DNA from: a bacterium
GTDB lineage: Bacteria > Bdellovibrionota_B > Oligoflexia > Silvanigrellales > Silvanigrellaceae
DNA: 42,719 nt
NCBI GenBank assembly: GCA_009918675.1
Contig: RGDM01000025.1
Coordinates: forward strand, 1 to 42,719
Direction of reading: 5' to 3'
The notes beneath the pieces were generated by a model. It saw only the letters and a program-made list of their open reading frames with translations. It searched no databases and had not been told where the DNA came from. Position 1 is the stretch's first letter. Each line of letters begins with the position of its first letter. Below are positions 1-7,884 of this stretch, in pieces. The translations under genes were made by a program, and so were the position numbers.

Positions 1-1
1 G

Positions 2-1342
2 ATCTCTGACAAAAATACACCTGTGTTGGTTTTTTCGGATGGCGTTGTCAAAGCCTCTGGCATCTCTGAATCGTCAATCGACATGCTGGTTTTGCAGCAA
101 CTGAGAGAGTTGAGCGTTCCGTTTGAGCACGTCATCGTTGCTCAGGTTCTCAATTGCTCGCCAGAGTCTGTGCATGCCTCTGTTGAGGCAGTCTCTGCGC
201 TGAAACAATTTTTAGGTTCACGAACTGCAGTTCCTGTTTTGGTCATAGGCAGTGGCTCCATCACAGATATTGTGAAACACACGCTGCATGAGCTCGCGTG
301 GCACTCTGTTCCATTTGTCGTGATGCCAACGGCACTCACAGTGACAGCGTTTACCTCTCATTTTGCTGTCCTCGAAGATTCCGGAGCCAAGCGAACACGG
401 CTTTCGCGTCGGGTGAACACATGTGTTTGGTTCACTCCAGTTCTCGCCTCAGCCCCTATCGACATGACCCGCGCTGGATACGGAGATCTTCTTGCTCGGT
501 TTGTGGCCTATGGTGATTGGTATCTCGGATGGCGGCTTGGCGTTGCTGATCGTTATGATGAACTCGCCTTTCACCTGATGGAGCCGTTTGGATGGCATCT
601 TCGCGCCCATGCGTCTGCCCTCGCCGCTTGGCCCTTGCGCGCTGACACAATGGAGGATCTCTCCGCTATTCTTTCGATGGCGGGCATCGCAATGTCTGTG
701 TCCGGTGAAACAACACCTCTGAGCGGTTATGAACACACCATCAGTCATGCTCTCGATTATCTTCGACTCATAAGTCATCGGCCGTTGGCTTGGCATGGCC
801 AACAGGTTGCGCTTGCAAGCCTTGCGAGCGCTGAATCCTACGATCATCTCCTTCAATTCGAGAGCCTCAATCTTCACTCGGTGCAGCCGTTAAGTTCCGC
901 TCACATTCAGCGAACGATCCGCCAGCTTTTGCAAAACGCGCCTTATTTTGGCCCAGGTGAATTCAGCCTCACACATGAAGAACGTCTTGCAGGGCTTGTG
1001 CCCCTCCAAGAAAGTATTGCACGCGCCTGTGAATTGTTCAGTGCAGATTATCTGAAGAAACACGCCCTCTGGGAAAAGGCGTTTGCGAAAATTTCCGATT
1101 TTGAACAGCAGTGGCCGGAAATTCGCGCTCATCTTAAAACACTCGTCATTCCCGCATCAGACATGCGTGAGCTGATTGAAAAATCTGGACTCGCGTTGGT
1201 TCCCGAAGAGCTCTCACAGCCAACCTCGGCTCTTGAATACCGCTGGGCCGTGCGTTTTGCGCCCTTTGTCAGATCGCGGATGTCGCTGGCTGATTTGATT
1301 TTTTGGATAGGTGAAGATCCAGCGCTATGGGCAACTATTTAG
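2..1342 (+). CDS. sn-glycerol-1-phosphate dehydrogenase-like protein (5' partial)
   Basis: The frame is open to the left edge, so the N-terminus is missing; the first in-window start codon (GTG at 23) is probably internal. The family (EgsA/AraM, related to dehydroquinate synthase and iron-containing alcohol dehydrogenases) reduces dihydroxyacetone phosphate to sn-glycerol-1-phosphate with NAD(P)H, using a metal held by one Asp and two His. Visible motifs in order are GSGSITD (dinucleotide binding), PTALTVTAFTS, AGYGDLLARF with the metal Asp, SGYEHTISHALD with the first His and HGQQVAL with the second, so the metal site looks intact. The C-terminal helical part is about 180 residues. The gene converges on the next lipoprotein gene with an 8-base overlap. 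The family is secure; whether it makes archaeal-type G1P or handles another sugar phosphate cannot be told from sequence. Confidence 0.8.
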   Translation: MSDKNTPVLVFSDGVVKASGISESSIDMLVLQQLRELSVPFEHVIVAQVLNCSPESVHASVEAVSALKQFLGSRTAVPVLVIGSGSITDIVKHTLHELAWHSVPFVVMPTALTVTAFTSHFAVLEDSGAKRTRLSRRVNTCVWFTPVLASAPIDMTRAGYGDLLARFVAYGDWYLGWRLGVADRYDELAFHLMEPFGWHLRAHASALAAWPLRADTMEDLSAILSMAGIAMSVSGETTPLSGYEHTISHALDYLRLISHRPLAWHGQQVALASLASAESYDHLLQFESLNLHSVQPLSSAHIQRTIRQLLQNAPYFGPGEFSLTHEERLAGLVPLQESIARACELFSADYLKKHALWEKAFAKISDFEQQWPEIRAHLKTLVIPASDMRELIEKSGLALVPEELSQPTSALEYRWAVRFAPFVRSRMSLADLIFWIGEDPALWATI

Positions 1343-2171
1343 AAGGCTCACCGCTTGCAGAAGGAGTGCTTGTTGGCGTTGCTGCTGCAGCTGGCGCCGT
1401 GTAAGCGCGAGTAAAGCTCAGCCAAGGGCTGACACGCGCATCCTGCGCGCTACTGGTATGGCTGCGCGGCAGAGTCACTAAGGAGCGAATTTTTAACAGC
1501 TGGCGGTTGGTCCCTGTCCAAAGTCGTAGGCACAGTTTGCGGCTGCCTTCGATCCAAAAGAATCCGAGGTTGGGATTTTGGAATCCACCGCAGAAATCGC
1601 GGATAAATTGATTCCATTCTGGCCCTGCATTGGGCTTCGGTGAATAAGGCAATTCGTCGCGGTTTGTGACCAGGGTAAATGGCATTGTGATTGGCTTTGG
1701 CAAGCCAATATTAAAGTCCTTCACAAGTGCGCCCAAGCGCAAGAAGGACACCACTGCTCCGGGTGTGTTGATATTCGGTTCTGTTTTCAGCAGTTCGCCT
1801 AAAGCTGTTTCTGCTTTCAGGGCATCGTCCAAGGTTGCGCCGGGAAGTTGCGCGACGCGGCTTTCACTGTCGAGAGTAAAAAACTGGATCTGCTTGAGTG
1901 AGCCATCAATTTGCAGGAAGTTTTCCTTGCCATAACGCTCATCGGCAAAGATCCGAGCTTTGAAATCCATCCCGCTCCAACCGCCATTGAGTGCCGTATA
2001 GCCTTCGGTTGCGAAATTGTGCGGAGTCATGTCTTGGGTGAGCGCATCTTGTTCTGTTGCCAAGTTCGGTTTGCTTTTTACGCAGGCAGAAACAACCCCT
2101 GTCGCAATGCAGAAAACTGCAGCAACATGGAGTGGCCATTTCCGAACTGAGTGTGCAAACTTCAAACGCAC
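1335..2171 (-). CDS. Putative lipoprotein, function unknown
   Basis: The 278-residue product starts with a basic stretch, a hydrophobic core and a lipobox ending VVSAC (Cys about residue 30), so it is predicted to be a lipid-anchored envelope protein. The GTG start at 2171 lies just after a GAGGGGG ribosome-binding site. The mature part has no motif I recognise. The C-terminus is rich in Ala, Pro, Ser and Thr (about the last 25 residues), as in flexible tails of surface lipoproteins. Two Cys (in DFCGG and KLCLR) could form a disulfide. It runs convergent to the G1P dehydrogenase-like gene and overlaps its stop codon by 8 bases. Confidence 0.65.
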   Translation of the reverse strand: MRLKFAHSVRKWPLHVAAVFCIATGVVSACVKSKPNLATEQDALTQDMTPHNFATEGYTALNGGWSGMDFKARIFADERYGKENFLQIDGSLKQIQFFTLDSESRVAQLPGATLDDALKAETALGELLKTEPNINTPGAVVSFLRLGALVKDFNIGLPKPITMPFTLVTNRDELPYSPKPNAGPEWNQFIRDFCGGFQNPNLGFFWIEGSRKLCLRLWTGTNRQLLKIRSLVTLPRSHTSSAQDARVSPWLSFTRAYTAPAAAATPTSTPSASGEPSK

Positions 2172-2241
2172 TATCCCCCTCTTGACTCAATTTTCATTGA
2201 TTTTCGCGGCATTTGAAAGGTCAAGAGTCAGAACTCTGGCA

Positions 2242-3492
2242 TTAGGAGTTGGCGATTTGACGGGACGAGCGCCAGATTTGCTCAATTTTAGAGAAGACTT
2301 CTTCAGGTTTTATGCTGGTCAAACAGCGGATATTGCGGAACCGACACTCACCCTGACCATGCCGGCTGCACGGGCTGCAAGACAGTCCGCTGTGATGCAC
2401 CGTTGCCTGCGAACCCGCCGGTGCAAAGCCCAATAACGGATGGGTGGCACCAAAGATCACGCTCACAGGAGTGCCAAGTAAATCAGCTGCATGGCTGGCA
2501 AAAGAATCGCCCGTGACAACGTAGACTGCCGATTTAATCAAACCGAGAGTTTCTGCCAAAGAAGTTTTCCCAATCAGATTGGCAACCCGTTCCTGCGCAG
2601 GAAATGCGAGGTAGTGGCCAATGTCTTGGTCTTCGGGGCCCCCACACAAAACAACTTTGAGAGATGTGTTTTCTAAAATCATAGCAAGCAGCGCGCGATA
2701 ATTTTCTCGCGGCCAACTCTTCAACCGATAGCTCGCTCCCACAACAAACACGACATAGCTTTGTGTTTGCCAATCTGCGGGGCTCAAGGCGATCAACGGG
2801 ACGCGGCCGGCTATTCTTTCAACAGACGGGTTGCCCTCACTCATCTGAGCAGACAAACGTCTGTTCGGAACTTCAGGCAAGCGTTCAATCATCGCGCGCT
2901 GTAAGGCGTGGACGGGTTTGAGTCTGCGCTGTAACCAGGCCGGCGGGGTTCGGGGTGTTAATTGTTGACGCGAGAAGAAACTCAAAAGAACCAACAGAAG
3001 TCGCCAGAGTGTGTTTTTTGCAACTTTTGATATTCTGTAATTAAAACCATCTGCAGCAAAGCAATTTGCAAAAGTATTTACCGCTCTGCGGCTTCGTGCG
3101 GTGTTTTGTAAATCGAGAACATGCAGGCATTTAAGATGTTTGTTGACCCGCAAATCTGCCGCAATTTTTTCGTTTCCGTGTCTCAGTGCAGCGGAAAAAT
3201 CATTTTGTGAAACCTCTTGCAGAGATTGAGATTGCAGATTGCGCAGAAAAAATTTCACATCGGATTCTGAAATCAAACACGCACCACTCAGAAGCGGCAT
3301 GCACTGAAGCAATGAACTGTTGTTTGCTTGAGTGAGCAGATAAGGTGCGTAACCACGTTCTTCAAGCAAGGCGTGGGTGCGCGTGGCAATAAGTGTGTCG
3401 CCAATGGCAGACATGCGCACCACCAAAGCGGGTGGGCGAAGGTCTGCAGGAGGTTTGCTTGGCGCTTGTTCTGCTGACTGGGAAATGGTCAT
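2242..3492 (-). CDS. Glycosyltransferase family 9 (heptosyltransferase-like)
   Basis: The 416-residue product has the GT9 signature. The N-terminal Rossmann half carries VVRMSAIGDTLIATR, matching the usual RxSxxGDxxxxTP. The C-terminal half carries VVLCGGPEDQD, NLIGKTSLAETLGLI and VVTGDSFASHAADLLGTPVSVIFGATHP, the donor-binding region of ADP-heptose transferases. Such enzymes add heptose or related sugars to the lipopolysaccharide core on the cytoplasmic face. A Cys-rich segment follows (CSPCSRHGQGECRFRNIRC), as in many WaaC/WaaF homologues. I chose the ATG at 3492 because it overlaps the stop of the upstream membrane-protein gene in an ATGA arrangement. The sugar and acceptor are unknown. 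Confidence 0.8.
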   Translation of the reverse strand: MTISQSAEQAPSKPPADLRPPALVVRMSAIGDTLIATRTHALLEERGYAPYLLTQANNSSLLQCMPLLSGACLISESDVKFFLRNLQSQSLQEVSQNDFSAALRHGNEKIAADLRVNKHLKCLHVLDLQNTARSRRAVNTFANCFAADGFNYRISKVAKNTLWRLLLVLLSFFSRQQLTPRTPPAWLQRRLKPVHALQRAMIERLPEVPNRRLSAQMSEGNPSVERIAGRVPLIALSPADWQTQSYVVFVVGASYRLKSWPRENYRALLAMILENTSLKVVLCGGPEDQDIGHYLAFPAQERVANLIGKTSLAETLGLIKSAVYVVTGDSFASHAADLLGTPVSVIFGATHPLLGFAPAGSQATVHHSGLSCSPCSRHGQGECRFRNIRCLTSIKPEEVFSKIEQIWRSSRQIANS

Positions 3493-3953
3493 TGCATCTC
3501 GGTCCGTGTGGGCTCGGTGTCGCGGGCTGCACCCAGAAAGATCACTCCCCATAAGCCTACGGCCAGCAAATGAACAACTCCGCCGAGCGCCGACACGGCA
3601 GCTGCCCAGGGGATCTCCCCACGGGTGGCCGGAAAAAATGCTTCAAGTGCAAGGCCAGAGCCAAACACAACCGTTCCCAAAAGGGCACCCCAGGCGCACC
3701 CGTTGAGGGTTCGCTGCGAAGCCCGCCGACGCGCGGCCAGATAAGAAAGCCCGAGCGCGATGAGTGTGAGCGACATGGCATTCATGTGGGCGTGGGCGCT
3801 GCGCAGTAAGGTGCGCTGAAGGCCCGCCAGCCAGGCCGAGTCTTCCTGCAGGAGCGCCTTGTTCAGGCGTGCCCCGAGGAGGGCCCCGAAGATCTCCCAA
3901 CTCGACATCCAAAGAAATCCAAAACCCACCAGAGTACGTGCAATTTTAGGCAT
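3489..3953 (-). CDS. Four-helix integral membrane protein, function unknown
   Basis: The 154-residue product has four predicted membrane segments, near residues 7-27, 55-73, 84-105 and 118-145. The second contains a His-Ala-His-Met stretch (SAHAHMNAMSLTLI), reminiscent of small membrane proteins with metal- or haem-binding histidines, but I cannot assign a family. The ATG at 3953 is preceded by GGGGAGAAG at about 9 bases; a longer reading to 4019 lacks such a site. Its stop overlaps the start of the GT9 gene by 4 bases, so the two are probably translationally coupled. Confidence 0.65.
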   Translation of the reverse strand: MPKIARTLVGFGFLWMSSWEIFGALLGARLNKALLQEDSAWLAGLQRTLLRSAHAHMNAMSLTLIALGLSYLAARRRASQRTLNGCAWGALLGTVVFGSGLALEAFFPATRGEIPWAAAVSALGGVVHLLAVGLWGVIFLGAARDTEPTRTEMQ

Positions 3954-4040
3954 TTTTGAACGCTTCTCCCCGGAAAATGAATTTGCCAGACACAAGGGCA
4001 GTGCGTATCTTACCCGCATTGATAAGGCTTGAGCAAAAAT

Positions 4041-4877
4041 ATGTATCTACGTCTCGAAAATTTTGATGGTCCGCTCGACCTCCTGTTGCATCTCATCAAG
4101 CAGCAGGAAATCAATATTTTCAATATTCCGATTTCATTGGTTGCCGAACAGTATGTGACTTACCTGCGCAACGTGCCCACGCTCGATTTCCATTCGGCCG
4201 GAGAATTCCTAGCGATGGCGGCCCAGCTGTTGGAAATCAAGGCCAACCTTCTGGTTCCGGCGCTTCAAAATAAACTCGTCGATGCGCAATCGCTTGAAGA
4301 TATTCCAGCAGACGACCCTCGCAGGCCGCTGGTTGAAAGCCTTCTTGAATTCGAGGCAATTCGCGAGGCTTGCGAGCAACTCGATAAACTTAGCATTTTG
4401 GGACGCGATGTTTTTCCAAGTGGTGAAGCAACCCGCCGCGAAGAAGAATTTGATAAGATTTTAGCACCCATCAAAGGTGATGCTTTTTCGCTGGTGATTG
4501 CATTTGAGCGCATGTTGTTGCGATACGCACAAAGCCAAGAAGCTCCGAAAGTCAAAGTGCGGGCGCAAAAAGTGACAATCCAAAGCCGAATGATTGTTAT
4601 TAAGCGGCGCCTTGAAATGACCCAGCAAACCACGTTGCGTGAGCTTTTCGATGATTGCGAAACTCGTTACGATTTGATTGTAACCATTATGGCAACGCTC
4701 GAACTGGCAAAAGCTCATCATGTCCTTCTCCGGCAAGACGAACTTTTTTCGCCAATTGTCATCACCATCGGCGAGAAATTTTATGAAGAAGCACCCGAAT
4801 TGGGTGACGACGGTTCTAGCGCCAACCCTCAGCGTGCTAAGAATTCTGCAGCAGAGCCTGCTCTGTCACCCGCGTAA
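4041..4877 (+). CDS. scpA: Segregation and condensation protein A
   Basis: ScpA is the kleisin subunit that bridges SMC heads and, with ScpB, forms the bacterial condensin that organises and segregates the chromosome. The N-terminus YLRLENFDGPLDLLLHLI is the family signature. The C-terminal winged helix (DLIVTIMATLELAKAHHVLL followed by FSPIVI) is the expected SMC-binding end. The length of 278 residues is typical. I prefer the ATG at 4041 because it begins the conserved domain directly; a TTG at 4029 would add four residues. scpB is not adjacent in the window. The last 41 bases overlap the convergent hypothetical gene. Confidence 0.92.
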   Translation: MYLRLENFDGPLDLLLHLIKQQEINIFNIPISLVAEQYVTYLRNVPTLDFHSAGEFLAMAAQLLEIKANLLVPALQNKLVDAQSLEDIPADDPRRPLVESLLEFEAIREACEQLDKLSILGRDVFPSGEATRREEEFDKILAPIKGDAFSLVIAFERMLLRYAQSQEAPKVKVRAQKVTIQSRMIVIKRRLEMTQQTTLRELFDDCETRYDLIVTIMATLELAKAHHVLLRQDELFSPIVITIGEKFYEEAPELGDDGSSANPQRAKNSAAEPALSPA

Positions 4878-6048
4878 TCCATTCACGGTGAGCCACGCTT
4901 AAAGGAAAATGCTCATCTGAGTGCCGCACCTTCATTCGTACTTGTCGTAAATTTTCACGGTTGATGCGCGGATACAACGACCAAATTTCATCATCCATCA
5001 GTTCAACGGCTGCGACCTGACTTTCGTGACAATAATTGAGAAGTTTATCAGCACAGCCAAGTGCATCTTCCATCGATTCGCCAATCTGGTGCAATCCGCG
5101 GCGAATGCCATCGACGTAATGAAAATTTTCAACTTCAACCAAGCGCGCTTTTTGTTTGGATACGCGGGTCAATTCGTGTTTGCTCCAAATTTCCAGTTTC
5201 TGCATAAGCTGACCAATCACCTGATCGACGCAAATCGCAAACGCATGGAAATTCCGCTCGGTCATCAATTGCGCCGATTCATCTTCCCAGCGGCGGGTTT
5301 GTGTTCGGCTACTGAGGCTCGTGTGTCCGCTGCGTAGTTGTTGCACGTGCCTGTGCTTGTGTTTGAGCATTTGTCGGTAACTGTTCGAGTGCTTATGGTC
5401 TTTGCTCTCAATCGGGTCTTGGCCAAATTGGCTCTCGAGACGATGAATCACGCTGCCTGTCAAAGAAACGGCTTGTGCCAAGCGGCTGGCCCACCAGAGT
5501 GTATCGAGCGTCGGGTCTGGGTTTTCGGCGCGGACAAGTTCACTCCAACTTAAAGAGGGCCTCGCCATCAACTCCTGGCAGCGCACCGTAAGATTCTCAA
5601 GGCGAGTCTTTTGGAGAATTGAAAGTTGCGCCGCGCACGTGCCGCGGGCCGGCGAGACGGCCAAAAGAGCCTCAATTTCTTGCGCCAATCGGGTTGCAAG
5701 AGGTGGGTCTTCAGTGATTGTGTTCAATTCGCGGCGCGCGCGCACGGCCAACAAACCGAGAAGCTTGTCTTCAAGAGACTCATAACGCGATTGCAGCGAT
5801 GCCAACGCAGCCAAAGAGCGCAAGTTGCTCATCAGAGGGCAGTCGAGTTGGGTCAGATAGTGGTCGGCCTCCTCGTGGGAGGGTGTTTCGGATGACTCAA
5901 GGGCGAGCAGGTGGGCTGCAGCCGAATATCCACCGTCCAGGAGCTTGTTGGCTAAGAGCCTGCCAAGACGGACAATAACAGTGTCCACCACACCAGAAAC
6001 AGGCAAAAGTGCCGCTGCGTTTTTTGAGAGCAAATCTAGGTTGACCAC
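4837..6048 (-). CDS. Hypothetical 403-residue cytoplasmic protein
   Basis: I do not recognise this protein. It is mostly helical in appearance, rich in Leu, Glu, Arg and His, has no signal peptide or membrane segment, and carries a charged, His-rich middle (near KDHKHSNSYRQMLKHKHRH). The start is inferred as the GTG at 6048 because GAGAGGA lies 6 bases upstream; an ATG further up at 6186 has no comparable site and adds a low-complexity leader. Its 3' end overlaps scpA by 41 bases tail to tail. It fills over 1.2 kb between scpA and rplM without competing frames of similar quality, which supports it being real. Confidence 0.6.
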   Translation of the reverse strand: MVNLDLLSKNAAALLPVSGVVDTVIVRLGRLLANKLLDGGYSAAAHLLALESSETPSHEEADHYLTQLDCPLMSNLRSLAALASLQSRYESLEDKLLGLLAVRARRELNTITEDPPLATRLAQEIEALLAVSPARGTCAAQLSILQKTRLENLTVRCQELMARPSLSWSELVRAENPDPTLDTLWWASRLAQAVSLTGSVIHRLESQFGQDPIESKDHKHSNSYRQMLKHKHRHVQQLRSGHTSLSSRTQTRRWEDESAQLMTERNFHAFAICVDQVIGQLMQKLEIWSKHELTRVSKQKARLVEVENFHYVDGIRRGLHQIGESMEDALGCADKLLNYCHESQVAAVELMDDEIWSLYPRINRENLRQVRMKVRHSDEHFPLSVAHREWITRVTEQALLQNS

Positions 6049-6379
6049 AGCGTGTCCTCTCACTATAAGGAGCAGCCTGCGTCCAGTATGCCCGGTTTGC
6101 CCGGGTTCGCAGAGGGTGCCTTGTCCGTGTGTGTCAGATGACTGGCACGCGCCAAGCTTCATTGGGATGAACATTCCACGGTTCACGTTTGAAGCAAAGC
6201 GTCATGGTGACGTGCAAGGAACCATTCGTTGGCTGAGATGGCTGATGCGGTGTTCTCGTGGTTTGAACTTTGCGTTGTGACAACGCCCTGTAGTTCGCTA
6301 GAGTTCGCATCAAAAAAATCCGCCGGCGGAGTAGAAATGATGTGGTTTTCTCGATTGAAAATCACGTGGAGTTTTGCAC
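6049..6379. other. Intergenic region upstream of rplM
   Basis: This 331-base gap separates the divergent hypothetical gene and rplM and should hold the promoters of both. The clearest element is a perfect 15-base odd-centred palindrome at 6272-6286. No sigma-70 -35/-10 pair with good spacing stood out by eye. No RNA gene or convincing small reading frame was seen. Confidence 0.4.
6272..6286. promoter_or_regulatory. Perfect palindrome upstream of rplM-rpsI
   Basis: GCGTTGT-G-ACAACGC is a 7-1-7 perfect inverted repeat about 95 bases before the rplM start codon. The size fits a dimeric-repressor operator or a short hairpin in a leader transcript. No regulator is identified. Confidence 0.35.
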
Positions 6380-6820
6380 ATGAAAACTTACAGCGCTAAG
6401 CCATCAGAAGTTAACAAAAAGTGGTTCATTGTTGACGCCGAAGGGCAAACTTTGGGTCGTCTCGCTTCGCAAATCGCATATGTTCTGCGCGGCAAACACA
6501 AGGCCATCTTCACTCCCCACATCGACACCGGCGACAACATCATCGTTATCAACGCTGAAAAAATTCGCCTCGCCGGCAACAAAGAAACAACCAAGATGTA
6601 CTACCGCCACACGGGTTACTTTGGAGGACTCAAATCCTTCACAGCGGGTGATATCCGTGCAAAGCATCCTGAGCGCCTGATTGAATTGGCTGTTAAAGGC
6701 ATGCTTCCACACAACGTTTTGGGTCGTGAACTGTTCAGAAATCTGAAGGTCTACAACGGCATCGAGCATCCACATGCTGCTCAAAAGCCCGAGCCTCTGC
6801 CTGCGCGCACGAAGGCTTAA
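6380..6820 (+). CDS. rplM: 50S ribosomal protein L13 (uL13)
   Basis: This is an assembly protein of the large ribosomal subunit. The 146-residue product has the family core: [16 protein letters not shown] near the N-terminus, [17 protein letters not shown], then [14 protein letters not shown] and [20 protein letters not shown] towards the C-terminus. The ATG at 6380 follows GTGGAG with 8 bases spacing; an in-frame TTG six bases upstream is less likely. It forms the standard rplM-rpsI operon with a 43-base gap. Confidence 0.97.
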   Translation: MKTYSAKPSEVNKKWFIVDAEGQTLGRLASQIAYVLRGKHKAIFTPHIDTGDNIIVINAEKIRLAGNKETTKMYYRHTGYFGGLKSFTAGDIRAKHPERLIELAVKGMLPHNVLGRELFRNLKVYNGIEHPHAAQKPEPLPARTKA

Positions 6821-6863
6821 GTTCACCCAGGATTTAACTGATTAAATAAGGAAGGCTTCAACA

Positions 6864-7256
6864 ATGGCCATCAAATATTTCACTGGTCTCGGCAAACGCA
6901 AACACGCTATCGCGCGCGTTTATATCAAGGAAGGCAAGGGAAACATCACTGTGAATTCCCGCACCCTTGAAGATTACTTCAAGCGCCCAACCTCCCGCAT
7001 GGTTGTGGAGCAAGCGCTTAAGTTGGTTGCTCTCAATGGCAAGATTGACATCAACGTCAACGTCATTGGTGGCGGACTTTCTGGTCAAGCGGGCGCCATC
7101 CGCCACGGCCTGACCCGCGCTCTTATGGAGTACAACCCCGAACTTCGTCCTGCGCTCAAGGCTGCTGGTTTCGTGACCCGCGACCCACGCATCAAGGAAC
7201 GCAAGAAGTACGGTTTGCGTTCGGCACGCGCCCGCTTCCAATTCTCGAAGCGTTAA
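6864..7256 (+). CDS. rpsI: 30S ribosomal protein S9 (uS9)
   Basis: The 130-residue product has the expected start ([20 protein letters not shown]), the central [19 protein letters not shown] signature, and a basic C-terminal tail ending FSKR, which reaches the decoding centre and contacts P-site tRNA. AAGGAAGG lies before the ATG. It is co-transcribed with rplM and followed by a strong terminator near 7350. Confidence 0.97.
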   Translation: MAIKYFTGLGKRKHAIARVYIKEGKGNITVNSRTLEDYFKRPTSRMVVEQALKLVALNGKIDINVNVIGGGLSGQAGAIRHGLTRALMEYNPELRPALKAAGFVTRDPRIKERKKYGLRSARARFQFSKR

Positions 7257-7349
7257 TTTTCAGCGCCCGCTTGTTGGGCGAGCAAACGGGCCGTCGATCG
7301 GCGGCAGTTGGCTTGTTTTTCGAGCAGGATCTGGTGTGCTAAAGAGCAA

Positions 7350-7383
7350 AATCTGGAGCCCTTCCGGCTTCAGATTTTTTTTT
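7350..7383 (+). terminator. Rho-independent terminator of rplM-rpsI
   Basis: An 11-base-pair stem (AATCTGGAGCC pairing with GGCTTCAGATT, one G-U pair) with a 5-base loop is followed directly by a run of nine T residues. It lies about 95 bases beyond the rpsI stop. Confidence 0.85.
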
Positions 7384-7470
7384 GTGCATAACGTCCACCA
7401 GAGCTTCATCTTGTCGCAGGTTTTCCAAGAGTTTCTTGGACACCTGGCCATGTGGATAACTTGTGGATAA
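7383..7470 (-). promoter_or_regulatory. Cluster of three DnaA-box-like sites
   Basis: On the minus strand, two perfect TTATCCACA 9-mers lie in direct repeat at 7462-7470 and 7451-7459, 11 bases start to start. A third match to TTATNCACA (TTATGCACA) is at 7383-7391. All three are in the same orientation. TTATCCACA is the strongest known DnaA box. The cluster could be part of an origin, a DnaA-titration site or a DnaA-controlled promoter. dnaA and dnaN are not in the window and no clear AT-rich unwinding element was seen apart from the adjacent T run. Confidence 0.5.
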
Positions 7471-7533
7471 CTACCCCGCAATGCGGTCGTTTGAAGCAGT
7501 CGACTGAGCTGCCCAGAGACAGGGCAAAAAAAA

Positions 7534-7562
7534 GAGCCCGGGACGTCTCCCGAACTCTTTTC
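7534..7562. terminator. Bidirectional terminator of the small basic gene
   Basis: The stem GAGCCCGGGA / TCCCGAACTC (two G-U pairs) has a 4-base loop, with an A run of nine on the left (T run for minus-strand transcripts) and TTTTCT on the right. It serves the 36-codon gene at 7619 on the minus strand and could back up the rpsI terminator on the plus strand. Confidence 0.8.
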
Positions 7563-7618
7563 TTGAAAGTCATTTTCCGGCAGCGGTACGCCCGAAGGAC
7601 GCCGCACCGGCTCAAGAC

Positions 7619-7729
7619 TTACTTGCCACCGGTTCTCGCTGCACGACGACGGCGGAGAAGACGACGCTTCTTCCGACCGACTTTACGACGACCCTTGGGA
7701 TGCTTTCTTCTATGGCGTGAACCGTGCAC
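7619..7729 (-). CDS. 36-residue Arg/Lys-rich protein, possibly ribosome-associated
   Basis: This small gene reads MHGSRHRRKHPKGRRKVG then RKKRRLLRRRRAARTGGK, with 20 of 36 residues Arg or Lys. A perfect AGGAGG lies 5 bases before its GTG start, and a strong terminator follows about 60 bases after the stop, so it looks like a real, well-expressed transcription unit. The segment KVGRKKRRLLRRRRAAR resembles the short AURKAIP1/COX24-type proteins (bS22-like) that bind the small ribosomal subunit, but the match is by eye and weak in detail. It is not L34, L36 or Thx by sequence. Other possibilities are a nucleic-acid-binding or histone-like peptide. Confidence 0.65.
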   Translation of the reverse strand: MHGSRHRRKHPKGRRKVGRKKRRLLRRRRAARTGGK

Positions 7730-7803
7730 AGGAACCTCCTAAATACATTCTGCAGAAAAATAAAACTTACATCATTCCTAGGAAAACAACTGATTTCCAG
7801 GCG

Positions 7804-7856
7804 TCAAAAGCCCAAAACACCAGCACCGGAGCTGTGCCGTGTAGCACAGTCCGGTG
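7804..7856 (-). terminator. Possible terminator of the pilin gene
   Basis: A stem of about 13 base pairs with one bulge (CACCGGA-CTGTGC against GCACAG-TCCGGTG on the minus strand) lies 28 bases beyond the pilin stop. The following T-rich stretch is interrupted (TGTTTTGGGCTTTT), so termination may be partial. Confidence 0.5.
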
Positions 7857-7884
7857 CGGTGGGCAAGCGCCGTTGAAAGGCTTC

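Larger units (their letters stand above)
7257..7618. other. Intergenic region with terminators and DnaA-box-like sites
   Basis: This 362-base gap lies between convergent rpsI (plus) and the small basic gene (minus). It contains the rpsI terminator (7350-7383), three DnaA-box-like 9-mers (7383-7470) and a bidirectional terminator (7534-7562). No protein-coding frame in it looks real. Confidence 0.5.

Noticed and set aside
449..877. 142-residue minus-strand frame
   Set aside because: It is antisense to the G1P dehydrogenase-like motifs.
7619..7729. Ribosomal protein L34 (rpmH)
   Set aside because: DnaA boxes nearby suggested rpmH-dnaA, but the 36-residue sequence lacks the L34 start (KRTFQPS) and core.
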